NCBI GenBank assembly: GCA_045657185.1 | Contig: JAZOSO010000005.1 | Coordinates: 1 to 8,576 of the forward strand | Length of the DNA stretch: 8,576 nt | Reading direction: 5' to 3' | Source of the DNA: RGIG5270 sp045657185 | GTDB taxonomy: Bacteria > Verrucomicrobiota > Lentisphaeria > Victivallales > Victivallaceae | Shown: positions 1 through 6,029 of the stretch, one piece after another | Layout of the letters: each line of letters begins with the position of its first letter | Numbering within the stretch: the stretch's first letter is position 1 | Translations under genes and position numbers: made by a program | Notes under the pieces: model-generated | Told to the model about the DNA's origin: nothing | Database searches by the model: none | What the model saw: only the letters and a program-made list of their open reading frames with translations

Positions 1-1253
1 ATATCATACCGGTTATTAAAAACAGCATCAAATTTAGTCTGCGGTAAATCTTCTTTATTCCATTTTCCGGGATTGAAACAAAAAATGTCATCGCAAAAAG
101 CGTAATTATCAAAAAGAGCGATGTTTCCTGATGTCCCGAAAACAGTTATACAACATGGGGCGTAATGATTACTTAATGCCCTTATATTGTCTATATTGAC
201 TAAAGCATCACCAATCATGTCCTGGGCAAAATATGCAATTTGATTCAATTTCACTTCAGGCAATGATAATAGTTCCGCTGCGGTCAAAACAGCTTGTTGT
301 AAAGATATTTTACCGATACACATTTTTGCACATTCAGTTCGAGTACATTCATGTCCTGAACCTCCGCACGGAAGCATTAATAGTTTATGGCGTTCCGAAT
401 TATATTGAAACCAGTTATCTGCTCCTGAAGACCCGAAAAATGAAATAGATGGCGTATCAAAAGCAATCGCTAAATGCATCGGACCGGAATCGTTGCCGAT
501 AACTAATTCTGCGTGTGCTGCTGTATAAGCAAGTTCTGAAAGTGAAAGGGTATCAAAAAAAAGATAATTGGATTGTATAAGATTGTTTTTTAATGCCATA
601 TCTTGAGGCCCTATGACAAAAAGTGGTATATAACCTGAGTTTTCGATGAATTTTGCCAGTTGAAAATATTTATCAATAGGCCAATATTTGGTTAAAGTTG
701 AAGTGCCCGGCAAAAGAAGTACATATTTATCCTCAGGAATGCCTTCAGGACATGTACAAAGATAATTATTTTCATTCAGTTTCGGAGGAGCTCCTTGAAA
801 ATCCGGATTGATAAGGCGGATGACTTCACTCATTTGTTCCGCCACAAACTGATATTTTTTCAATGTAATATTTTTCCAGTATTCAAGAGATACATATTTG
901 GTAAAGATTTTATTGCAAATTTCTGAATTGCGTTCAATTTCCTCCATTCCATACGCTTCTTTGTATTTCATTTGCATTAACATTTTTGTCCAGCTATCAT
1001 GATATCCATAGTTAAAAACAATATCAAATTCCTTATCCGAATTTTCTTTAAAAGAAACAGGTCCATGACTTTTACCATTAAGTTCAATGACTTGATCACA
1101 ATTTTTGCTGTTGTTGTAAAGTTCTGCAATTAACGGAATAGCAAAAACAGTTATAGAACAAGGGGAATAAAGCCTCTTGATTTCTTCAAGTTGTCCCATT
1201 AACAAAATGGCGTCTCCTAATGGAATAAGAGGGAAAAATGCTATTTTTTTCAT
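1..1253 (-). CDS. Tandem-domain GT9 (heptosyltransferase-like) glycosyltransferase, partial at window edge
   Basis: Unbroken reading frame of 417 codons from an ATG at 1253 running off the left edge, so the C terminus is missing. Residues 1 to about 335 form a complete GT9 domain: a start with PLGDAILL (G13-D14), LLLPGTS near 179-185 at the second Rossmann half, the family motif GNDSGPMHLA at 253-262, and a Cys cluster (C296, C303, C308, C312) near its end. At about residue 339 a new GT9 N-terminal half starts (IAYFAQDMIGDAL, then CCITVFGTSG), matching residues 4-35 of the first domain. GT9 enzymes typically transfer heptose from ADP-heptose to LPS core; a few relatives of the TibC type glycosylate proteins. 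Its start overlaps the amidohydrolase stop (ATGA), so it is the last visible gene of the peptide operon. Acceptor and donor are unknown; a role on the peptide is inference from context. Whether the second domain is complete cannot be seen. Confidence 0.85.
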   Translation of the reverse strand, partial: MKKIAFFPLIPLGDAILLMGQLEEIKRLYSPCSITVFAIPLIAELYNNSKNCDQVIELNGKSHGPVSFKENSDKEFDIVFNYGYHDSWTKMLMQMKYKEAYGMEEIERNSEICNKIFTKYVSLEYWKNITLKKYQFVAEQMSEVIRLINPDFQGAPPKLNENNYLCTCPEGIPEDKYVLLLPGTSTLTKYWPIDKYFQLAKFIENSGYIPLFVIGPQDMALKNNLIQSNYLFFDTLSLSELAYTAAHAELVIGNDSGPMHLAIAFDTPSISFFGSSGADNWFQYNSERHKLLMLPCGGSGHECTRTECAKMCIGKISLQQAVLTAAELLSLPEVKLNQIAYFAQDMIGDALVNIDNIRALSNHYAPCCITVFGTSGNIALFDNYAFCDDIFCFNPGKWNKEDLPQTKFDAVFNNRYD

Positions 1254-2002
1254 TTTAATTTCAAAAATTTTTTAAAGTTTTTTGCCATAATATTTTCATT
1301 TGCAACAGTTTGAAATGATTTCAAGACTTTTCTATAGTATGCTGTCAATTGCACATCGTAATAAGCTTGCATAACGGGTAAATCGGTTCCAAACATAACT
1401 CTGTCAGCCACACCGTTCTTTTCAAGTAATTCTATACGCTCCGGGGGCATAAACGCTGTATCCGTGAATAAATTAGGGCATTCCTTCATTGCATCAATTG
1501 TTTCCAGTCCAGGGCGGCAATGAGCGAAAATGACTCGCAGTTTATTATGCTTTTTTACGAACGGCAAATAATCTCCGGGATAACATCCTTTATCTTCGCC
1601 GATATGAAATTTTACGGGAATATCACGTTCTTCTAAAATAGAAAGAATATAATTCAGCTCTTTGGGGTGTACATTCCATGGCGTTTCAAGATGATGAAGT
1701 TTTACACCTTCATAAAGTCCGTAATCAAGAAATCCGAGTGTTTTGTCCGTTTCAAACATATGTCCGGACAACCAGCAAAAAGCATGCGCTCCTGCTCCGA
1801 ATTCTTTTTTAGTTTCTCTGGCTTCATTATGAATACTTTCAATATCTGTTATGCCGAAATGAGCTGAACTTGAAGAAAAAATAAATTCATCAACACCACA
1901 GCGTTTCAGTATGGAAGAAACTCTTTTGGGGCTGTAATAAAATGGCTGTTCGTGAAACAAACGATTAAAATAACCTACATGAACATGAGCATCACAAATC
2001 AT
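1250..2002 (-). CDS. Amidohydrolase-2 family metal-dependent hydrolase
   Basis: A 250-residue protein with the layout of a TIM-barrel amidohydrolase of the amidohydrolase-2 type. Visible metal and catalytic motifs are DAHVH (H6, H8) at the N terminus, VKLHHLE (K101, H103), VKFHIGED (H133), FAHCRPG (H161) and FGTDLP (D207), in the order expected for this superfamily. It is short for the family but has all motif positions. No signal peptide or membrane segment, so probably cytosolic. Its ATG overlaps the TGA of the upstream radical SAM gene by 4 bp, and its own TGA overlaps the glycosyltransferase ATG in the same way, suggesting coupled translation. Members include decarboxylases, lactonases and C-N or C-O hydrolases, so the substrate cannot be named. 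In this setting it may trim or hydrolyse a modified peptide or a sugar precursor (inference). Confidence 0.88.
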   Translation of the reverse strand: MICDAHVHVGYFNRLFHEQPFYYSPKRVSSILKRCGVDEFIFSSSSAHFGITDIESIHNEARETKKEFGAGAHAFCWLSGHMFETDKTLGFLDYGLYEGVKLHHLETPWNVHPKELNYILSILEERDIPVKFHIGEDKGCYPGDYLPFVKKHNKLRVIFAHCRPGLETIDAMKECPNLFTDTAFMPPERIELLEKNGVADRVMFGTDLPVMQAYYDVQLTAYYRKVLKSFQTVANENIMAKNFKKFLKLK

Positions 2003-3435
2003 TTTTTTAAATTTCCATGTAATTGATCTACAAGTTCATGATTTACAGCAGCAACCCGGCAGAAATGTTCTGCAGGAGTAAAAATATCGCCGGTTTCATT
2101 GATGTTGCGGCACATACATACAGAACAGTAATCACGGTCAGGACATTGAGCGCATTTGGGAAAATCTTTTCCGCAGACATTTCGGAGTTTCAATGTTTCA
2201 GGAGAATTGTACCAGACATTTTTCAGAGAGTGTTTGTAACAATTGCCGAGAATATAACTGCCGAAAGCAGGACATGGATAATAATTTCCTTCTGCGTCAA
2301 TACACATACTGTCAATGACTGCTCCGCAAACTTTATTCTGCATCCATTTTTCAGCAGACAGCATCTCGTTTTTCTTTGCAGGATTGAAATATTCGCTGTT
2401 CATAGGAACAGATTTAAAAATGATATCTTTAAGAAGCTCCCGTGTTTCAGAAATATCAAGACGACATGACAAGTTGCTGCAGTCTCCGTCCATTTTGCCC
2501 ATAATGATAAAATCTGTTTGAGCAGACATTTTCAAACTGCGGGCATATTCAATAACTTCAAGATAGCCTTTAAAATTTTGCTTCATGGTCGGACAGGATA
2601 TCCGGCATGGGATATGAGCTGCCCGAATTTTTTCAATAGCGTTTTTGGTAGCAAGCCATGAACCGGGACGTTTGGTAATACTGTCATGGATTTCAGGATT
2701 CATACTATATAGAGAGACTTGTACAGTAGATTCTGTTTCAACAAGAAGTTCAATTTGTTTATCATCACAAAGAGTGAGATTGGAAAGAATTCCAACTATC
2801 AGATCTTTTTCTCTTGCGTAACGGACAATTTTTTCAAAATCCGGGTGCAGCATACATTCTCCGCCGGAAAGCGTCAATTCAAGTCCTCCCATTTCACGGA
2901 ATTCGTCAATAATTTCTTTTATTTTATCAAAAGGAAGAAAAAGTGGATTATATTCAGGAATGTAACAGTGAATGCATCTCTCAGTACAAGCCTGTGTGAT
3001 ATCCATTTGCAATCGAAAAATTGTGGGGTGCTCTTCAAAATATTTCCCAAGAATATTCTGCGGCAAAAAATCAGCTTCTTTTTGAGATATGATTTGTTTG
3101 TCTTCGAGGGTTTTCGGATCATCTGCATCATAACTGAAATACTCCTCTTGAGCATCAAGTTCTTCCTGATTATTACCGGAGAGAATTACTTTTTCAGCCA
3201 GCAGTGGAGTAATAAACTCTTCAAAGTCGGCAGAAATTTCAGCAGGATCAGCATCATTATAGACCCGGCAGATATTTTTTATGATTTCCTCTTTTTCCAT
3301 AGGTTCACGAGTGATCCAGCGCATAAAGATTTCTGCGCCGTCAAATATCTCATCATACGAGGCAATACGACTAATAATGTAAGTAAAATCACCAAACTGG
3401 CGAACAAATGTATTTTTAGATAATTTAAGCAGCAT
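1999..3435 (-). CDS. Radical SAM/SPASM peptide maturase with PqqD-like domain (paralogue 2)
   Basis: A 478-residue enzyme. Residues 1-87 resemble a PqqD-like RiPP recognition element (FVRQFGDFTYIISR, then AEIFMRWI and an acidic helix). The radical SAM core carries the [4Fe-4S] motif C150-x3-C154-x2-C157 followed by a Tyr, and SGGEC at 190-194. The C-terminal SPASM region has many Cys for auxiliary clusters: C370, C378, C388, C428, C431, C437, C440, C442, C459. This architecture is known from maturases that install thioether or other bonds in RiPPs such as sactipeptides and ranthipeptides. It is plainly paralogous to the gene upstream; TERC, HCYIPEY, SGGEC, SNLTLCDDK and SLYSM are shared or nearly so. 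It has two extra Cys in the middle (C319, C324) and one extra in SPASM. It begins 6 bp after the upstream stop, with GGAG 11 bases before ATG. Cytosolic. The bond it forms is not predictable. Confidence 0.9.
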   Translation of the reverse strand: MLLKLSKNTFVRQFGDFTYIISRIASYDEIFDGAEIFMRWITREPMEKEEIIKNICRVYNDADPAEISADFEEFITPLLAEKVILSGNNQEELDAQEEYFSYDADDPKTLEDKQIISQKEADFLPQNILGKYFEEHPTIFRLQMDITQACTERCIHCYIPEYNPLFLPFDKIKEIIDEFREMGGLELTLSGGECMLHPDFEKIVRYAREKDLIVGILSNLTLCDDKQIELLVETESTVQVSLYSMNPEIHDSITKRPGSWLATKNAIEKIRAAHIPCRISCPTMKQNFKGYLEVIEYARSLKMSAQTDFIIMGKMDGDCSNLSCRLDISETRELLKDIIFKSVPMNSEYFNPAKKNEMLSAEKWMQNKVCGAVIDSMCIDAEGNYYPCPAFGSYILGNCYKHSLKNVWYNSPETLKLRNVCGKDFPKCAQCPDRDYCSVCMCRNINETGDIFTPAEHFCRVAAVNHELVDQLHGNLKK

Positions 3436-3441
3436 AAAAGA

Positions 3442-4779
3442 TTATTCTCCATATATTTTCTTTTTGATTTTTGCCCAAGAACATTTCACGGGAGCATGTT
3501 TTAATATATCTCCGGTAGCATTAAAATTATGAGCAGGACAAACTTTGCAGAAACGGCGGTTATTACAGGATACGCAGTCAGAAAAATCCTTATTTTTTAA
3601 ATTTCTGAGAATATTCATTTTTTCTCCGTACCAAACTTCAGCAATACTATTTTTCCGGACATTGCCCAAAATAAGACCATGGGTTCCGTCGCAGGGATAA
3701 TAGTTGCCCTGACTGTCAAGGCAAATACGGGCAATACCGATATCGCATACTTTGGCATCAGCTGCAGGATTTTCAGATGAGTACTGTTTATAAAAAATAC
3801 CGGGATTTTTTGTCAGTAATTCCTCTAATTCAGTCGGAGACAGTGCATGTTCCATATTGCTGTCATCGTGGTCGCATTGGGGGAAAATGTCGGTATCAGG
3901 AACAAGGTGCATATTATGAGTACGGGTAAATTCAGCAAGAGCGGGAAAACTCGCTTTATTCTCTTTCAGCGCAGGCGCGGCAATGCGGATATGAACGCCA
4001 TTTTCTTTGCATTTCAAAATGGCATCCATCGTGCGTTTCCAGCTGCCCGGCAGCTGAGTGATTGCATCATGTATTTCAGGCTCCATGCTATAAAGAGATA
4101 CATTGATGAATTGCGGATCGATTTCTTTCAAAAGCTCAATACGTTTATCATCGCACAAAGTTAGATTGGAAAGGATAATGATATTGATATTTTCGGCTTT
4201 GCAAAAACGCAATATTTTATCAAAATCGGGGTGCATCATACATTCGCCGCCGGAAAGATGAACAGTCAATCCGCCCATTGATTTGTATTCAATCAATGCC
4301 TTTTTTAGTAATTCAAAATCGAGGAAACGATTTTTATATTCAGGTATATAACAATGCACGCACCTTTCGGTACAGGCACAGGTAAGGTCTATATGAAACT
4401 CACAGGGAATATGATTTTTTTCAAAAAAACTACCCAAAGGAGTAAAATCATCATCTTTTTCTTCGCCGTTAAAAACGGCTGCTTCAGAATTGTTTTCAAA
4501 AAAATCACACGATTGTTCTGCTTCAAATTTAATAAAATCCTCAGCAATAAGCAACTGAATAAATTCATTAAAATCCGGAGCAATCTCTTTCGGAGTAATT
4601 TCATAGACTGCCGCAATTTTTTCAATAATTTCTTCTTTCGGAGTCGGTTCAAAAGTTATGAAACGCAAAAAAATTTCTGCATCATGCATGATGATGCAGG
4701 CAGAATTGCGCTTGTGCCAAATTAGAGATTGGTCTTCAAGATGGCGAATGTAAGTATTAGAGGAAAAGTAAAGTTTCAT
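3442..4779 (-). CDS. Radical SAM/SPASM peptide maturase with PqqD-like domain (paralogue 1)
   Basis: A 445-residue protein from the ATG at 4779. A TTG at 4800 would add 7 residues, but the ATG aligns with the start of the downstream paralogue (MKLYFSSNTY against MLLKLSKNTF); neither start has a clear Shine-Dalgarno. Residues 1-85 form the PqqD-like recognition domain and 90-115 an acidic linker. The radical SAM cluster motif is C136-x3-C140-x2-C143, and GGE is at 177-179. The SPASM region has C345, C353, C363, then C402-x2-C405-x5-C411-x2-C414, and C433. The class uses S-adenosylmethionine to make a radical that modifies a peptide held through its leader. It follows the 81-residue protein gene by about 50 bp. 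Having two such enzymes beside two precursors suggests either one enzyme per peptide or two sequential modifications (inference). Confidence 0.9.
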   Translation of the reverse strand: MKLYFSSNTYIRHLEDQSLIWHKRNSACIIMHDAEIFLRFITFEPTPKEEIIEKIAAVYEITPKEIAPDFNEFIQLLIAEDFIKFEAEQSCDFFENNSEAAVFNGEEKDDDFTPLGSFFEKNHIPCEFHIDLTCACTERCVHCYIPEYKNRFLDFELLKKALIEYKSMGGLTVHLSGGECMMHPDFDKILRFCKAENINIIILSNLTLCDDKRIELLKEIDPQFINVSLYSMEPEIHDAITQLPGSWKRTMDAILKCKENGVHIRIAAPALKENKASFPALAEFTRTHNMHLVPDTDIFPQCDHDDSNMEHALSPTELEELLTKNPGIFYKQYSSENPAADAKVCDIGIARICLDSQGNYYPCDGTHGLILGNVRKNSIAEVWYGEKMNILRNLKNKDFSDCVSCNNRRFCKVCPAHNFNATGDILKHAPVKCSWAKIKKKIYGE

Positions 4780-4829
4780 ATTATTTTTGATGTTAACCAA
4801 ATTAAATTTGCAGTTGAAAAAAATATTGA

Positions 4830-5075
4830 TTACTTACTGTTGTTGCATATACTAATGTAAATGTCTGTAAAAAATTTCATTTTTTCAGGATTAAGATGCG
4901 CTCTGTCTGCATTATATGTATTTATAATAGGAGTTGAAAAAGAATTCATAAATTCTGTTTCATCATCAAAAAACTTTTTAATTTCTTTATTAGATTGATA
5001 CCATTGTCTTAAAGCAGGAATAATTTTTTCAAGATATATTCTGAAATCATTTTCATTCATATCATAAATATTCAT
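4830..5075 (-). CDS. Small protein of unknown function (81 aa) between precursors and maturases
   Basis: I do not recognise a family. The frame encodes 81 mostly polar residues rich in Asn, Lys, Ile and Phe, with one Cys (C77), no signal peptide and no membrane segment. It looks mainly helical (about residues 8-45, with LRQWYQ at 22-27) followed by NTYNADRAHLNPEKM. The ATG at 5075 has AGGT about 10 bases upstream, a weak ribosome site. It is transcribed in the same direction as its neighbours, after the attenuator-like hairpin behind the second peptide gene and about 50 bp before the first radical SAM gene. It could be a small accessory protein of peptide maturation, immunity or regulation; the sequence does not decide between these. 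Its composition and lack of a repeated Cys core argue against a third precursor. Confidence 0.65.
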   Translation of the reverse strand: MNIYDMNENDFRIYLEKIIPALRQWYQSNKEIKKFFDDETEFMNSFSTPIINTYNADRAHLNPEKMKFFTDIYISICNNSK

Positions 5076-5095
5076 TGTGATTTTACCTGGTTTTT

Positions 5096-5101
5096 ATTAT
5101 A
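5096..5101 (-). promoter_or_regulatory. Possible internal -10 box before the 81-residue gene
   Basis: A consensus TATAAT on the minus strand, about 20 bp upstream of the ATG at 5075 and just after the attenuator hairpin. No convincing -35 box is present at 16-18 bp, and the area is AT-rich, so the match may be chance. If real, it would let the enzyme genes be transcribed separately from the peptide genes. Confidence 0.25.
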
Positions 5102-5118
5102 GCTTATTATATATTTTT

Positions 5119-5168
5119 GAAAATAATAACCTTTCAGCAACTAACATAATAATTACTTGCTGAAAGGT
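5119..5168 (-). terminator. Hairpin with U-rich tail after the peptide genes (probable attenuator)
   Basis: Perfect 12-bp inverted repeat, ACCTTTCAGCAA at 5129-5140 and TTGCTGAAAGGT at 5157-5168, with a 16-base loop. On the minus strand it is followed by TTATTATTTTC, a U-rich but interrupted tail. It begins only 8 bp after the stop of the six-Cys peptide gene. The imperfect tail would allow some read-through, giving more peptide than enzyme transcript; partial termination at this place is common in peptide operons. Confidence 0.75.
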
Positions 5169-5176
5169 ACAGTCGT

Positions 5177-5314
5177 TTATTTCATCGGACCACACATGCA
5201 AGAGACGTTACTGCCGCAACAACTATTGCACATTGGAGTTTTTTCCGGGCATCCGGCGACGTAGGATTTTTTGGCGCTTGCTTTCGCAACCATCTGGGGT
5301 TTTTTGTAAGCCAT
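5177..5314 (-). CDS. Cys-rich RiPP-like precursor peptide, six-Cys copy (45 aa)
   Basis: A 45-residue peptide beginning MAYKKPQMVAKAS. The ATG at 5314 is chosen because AAGGAG lies exactly 6 bases upstream and because the start and all of residues 1-27 match the neighbouring copy. An in-frame upstream ATG would add 21 residues that the copy does not share. The N-terminal 20 residues are basic (six Lys, no Cys or acidic residue) and look like a leader. The rest has six Cys: C22, C29, C32, C33, C39, C41, with Gly, Ser, Asn and Pro between them. Six Cys in 45 residues recalls the SCIFF class in length and Cys number, but the spacing differs; a CbpA-like Cys-rich family is another possibility I cannot test. 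Its place before PqqD-domain radical SAM genes is the main support for precursor function. Confidence 0.85.
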   Translation of the reverse strand: MAYKKPQMVAKASAKKSYVAGCPEKTPMCNSCCGSNVSCMCGPMK

Positions 5315-5386
5315 AACAGACTCCTTTTTGAGGATTTTCTTAATTTGATTATTATTTCCGGCAGGACAAATGTGCATAATCGTTAC

Positions 5387-5524
5387 TTATTTTAGATCAC
5401 CACACATGCAAGAGACATTACTGCCGCTACAACTATTGTGTACTGGAGTTTTTTCCGGGCATCCGGCGACGTAGGATTTTTTTGCACTTGCTTTTGCAAC
5501 CATCTGGGGTTTTTTGTAAGCCAT
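5387..5524 (-). CDS. Cys-rich RiPP-like precursor peptide, four-Cys copy (45 aa)
   Basis: This is the first gene of the peptide operon, too short to be found by length alone. It has the same 45-residue length as the downstream copy, offset by 210 bp. Residues 1-27 are identical to that copy; the core differs at five positions: V28 for Met, H29 for Cys, S33 for Cys, D43 for Pro and L44 for Met. It therefore keeps only C22, C32, C39 and C41. AAGGAG stands 6 bases before the ATG at 5524. A longer overlapping frame (5392-5583) lacks this similarity and is not the gene. The loss of C29 and C33 implies a different modification pattern, or a peptide lacking two of the bonds formed in its sister. It remains intact, with no stop or frameshift. 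Confidence 0.85.
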   Translation of the reverse strand: MAYKKPQMVAKASAKKSYVAGCPEKTPVHNSCSGSNVSCMCGDLK

Positions 5525-5571
5525 AACAGGCTCCTTTCTGAGGATTTCCTCATTTTTTTTATTATTTCCGC

Positions 5572-5591
5572 CGAAGAAAACATTTTCTTCG
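5572..5591. promoter_or_regulatory. Perfect 20-bp palindrome upstream of the first peptide gene (operator candidate)
   Basis: Arms CGAAGAAAA and TTTTCTTCG (9 bp) are separated by two bases. The site is about 47 bp upstream of the ATG at 5524, between an AT-rich promoter-like stretch (TATTATAGCATAAT on the minus strand, about 5610-5626) and the ribosome site. It is not followed by a T-tract on the minus strand, so it does not look like a terminator. A binding site for a dimeric repressor or an RNA hairpin in the leader are both possible. Confidence 0.5.
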
Positions 5592-5712
5592 AATTACGGC
5601 AATTTTACAGATATATATTATGCTATAATACCTTTTCTGATTTTGATAATTATTTCTCCTTTCTGTATTGGGCAGGTTATTTATGAAGACAACAAAAAAA
5701 GCGTTCCCCTTG

Positions 5713-5735
5713 CTGCACTCGCATCAGGGGCACGC
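5713..5735 (-). repeat. Arm 1 of a 22-bp inverted repeat pair
   Basis: On the minus strand this reads GGCGTGCCCCTGATGCGAGTGCA. A near copy (GGCATGCCC, TGATGCAAGTGCA) lies on the plus strand at 6008-6029, differing by two substitutions and one base of length. Weak similarity continues further 5' of both copies (a TTTAT stretch preceding GGC). Two inverted copies within 320 bp suggest a dispersed repeat family or two decayed ends of one element. Confidence 0.5.
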
Positions 5736-5756
5736 CAATGCCCATAAACCCATGCA

Positions 5757-5786
5757 AAAAAGAGAACGCCCATAAAGCTATGGGCG
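5757..5786 (-). terminator. Rho-independent terminator-like hairpin inside the long palindrome
   Basis: A perfect 8-bp stem, CGCCCATA at 5767-5774 with TATGGGCG at 5779-5786, loop of four. On the minus strand it is followed by TTCTCTTTTTT. It stands about 230 bp upstream of the first peptide gene and would stop transcripts coming from the right. GCCCATA is repeated at 5740-5746 and could compete for the same TATGGGC partner, giving a possible switch. Confidence 0.55.
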
Positions 5787-5856
5787 TATCATCATGCACA
5801 TAGGGTTTATTGACAAAAATTGGCGTTTTCTGATGCAATAACCTGCGTGACAATAC

Positions 5857-6007
5857 GTCTTAAGTTATATAATTTTTTTCAAATTTAATGTCTTATAATG
5901 TCAGTTATTTCCTTTCTGAAATTTTTTTAAACCTCAAAAGATACAATAACTCACATTTAAAAAAAATCAACTTAAAACTCTCTTTTTTTTATGAATTTTA
6001 TTTTTTC
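5857..6007. other. AT-rich spacer without a recognised gene
   Basis: Together with the palindrome and repeats beside it, this is part of a gap of about 590 bp between the kinase stop and the first peptide gene. The stretch is made of long A and T runs. Reading frames here are short and composition-driven. I see no convincing promoter with both boxes, although one is expected if the palindrome is transcribed from the minus strand. Confidence 0.5.
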
Positions 6008-6029
6008 GGCATGCCCTGATGCAAGTGCA
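6008..6029 (+). repeat. Arm 2 of a 22-bp inverted repeat pair
   Basis: Plus-strand near copy of the sequence on the minus strand at 5713-5735. It lies between the kinase terminator and the intergenic palindrome, outside any gene, and includes the U-rich tail border of that terminator at its right side. Confidence 0.5.

Larger units (their letters stand above)
5163..5570 (-). repeat. Tandem duplication of the peptide gene with its 5' leader
   Basis: Two direct units about 200 bp long with a 210-bp offset (about 5177-5360 and 5387-5570). Each contains a 45-codon gene, its AAGGAG site and roughly 45 bp of upstream leader, ending near the shared stretch ATTATTTCCG on the plus strand. By hand comparison the coding parts differ at about 14 of 138 bases. 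The similarity fades upstream of 5360 and 5570, which marks the edge of the duplicated block. Confidence 0.8.
5665..5856 (-). ncRNA. Long interrupted palindrome: structured RNA, leader or MITE-like element
   Basis: Nested complementary arms, read on the plus strand: GTATTG 5665-5670 with CAATAC 5851-5856; GCAGGTTATT 5672-5681 with AATAACCTGC 5837-5846; GCATCAG 5721-5727 with CTGATGC 5830-5836; ACGCCAAT 5732-5739 with ATTGGCGT 5819-5826; ATAAACCC 5744-5751 with GGGTTTAT 5803-5810; and an apical hairpin at 5767-5786. The arms keep their order, so they form one long stem with internal loops and a 39-base one-sided bulge at 5682-5720. I do not recognise an RNA family. It lies between the kinase operon and the peptide operon, so it may be an independent small RNA, a regulatory leader of the peptide genes, or an inserted palindromic repeat. 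The minus-strand choice rests on the U-tracts it contains. Confidence 0.5.

Noticed and set aside
2023..2469. Plus-strand frame of 148 codons
   Set aside because: Antisense to the SPASM region of the same radical SAM gene, with no family features.
2719..3423. Long plus-strand frame (234 codons) opposite the second radical SAM gene
   Set aside because: It has no ribosome site or recognisable motif and is fully antisense to a gene with clear cluster-binding Cys motifs; its composition is rich in Phe, Ile and Lys as expected for a complement of this frame.
5315..5377. N-terminal extension of the six-Cys peptide by 21 residues from an upstream ATG
   Set aside because: The extension is not shared by the duplicate copy, and the ideal ribosome site lies before the ATG at 5314.
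5392..5583. 63-codon minus-strand frame over the four-Cys peptide gene
   Set aside because: It is the wrong frame; the frame starting at 5524 gives a peptide nearly identical to the downstream copy.
5681..5773. 30-codon minus-strand frame within the long palindrome (starts MGVLFFAWVYG)
   Set aside because: No ribosome site, and the sequence is explained by the base-pairing arms and hairpins; similarity to short hypothetical proteins elsewhere would more likely reflect a repeat than a gene.
5665..5856. Retron or group II intron RNA
   Set aside because: The palindrome has long arms, but no reverse transcriptase gene or diagnostic intron domain is in the window.
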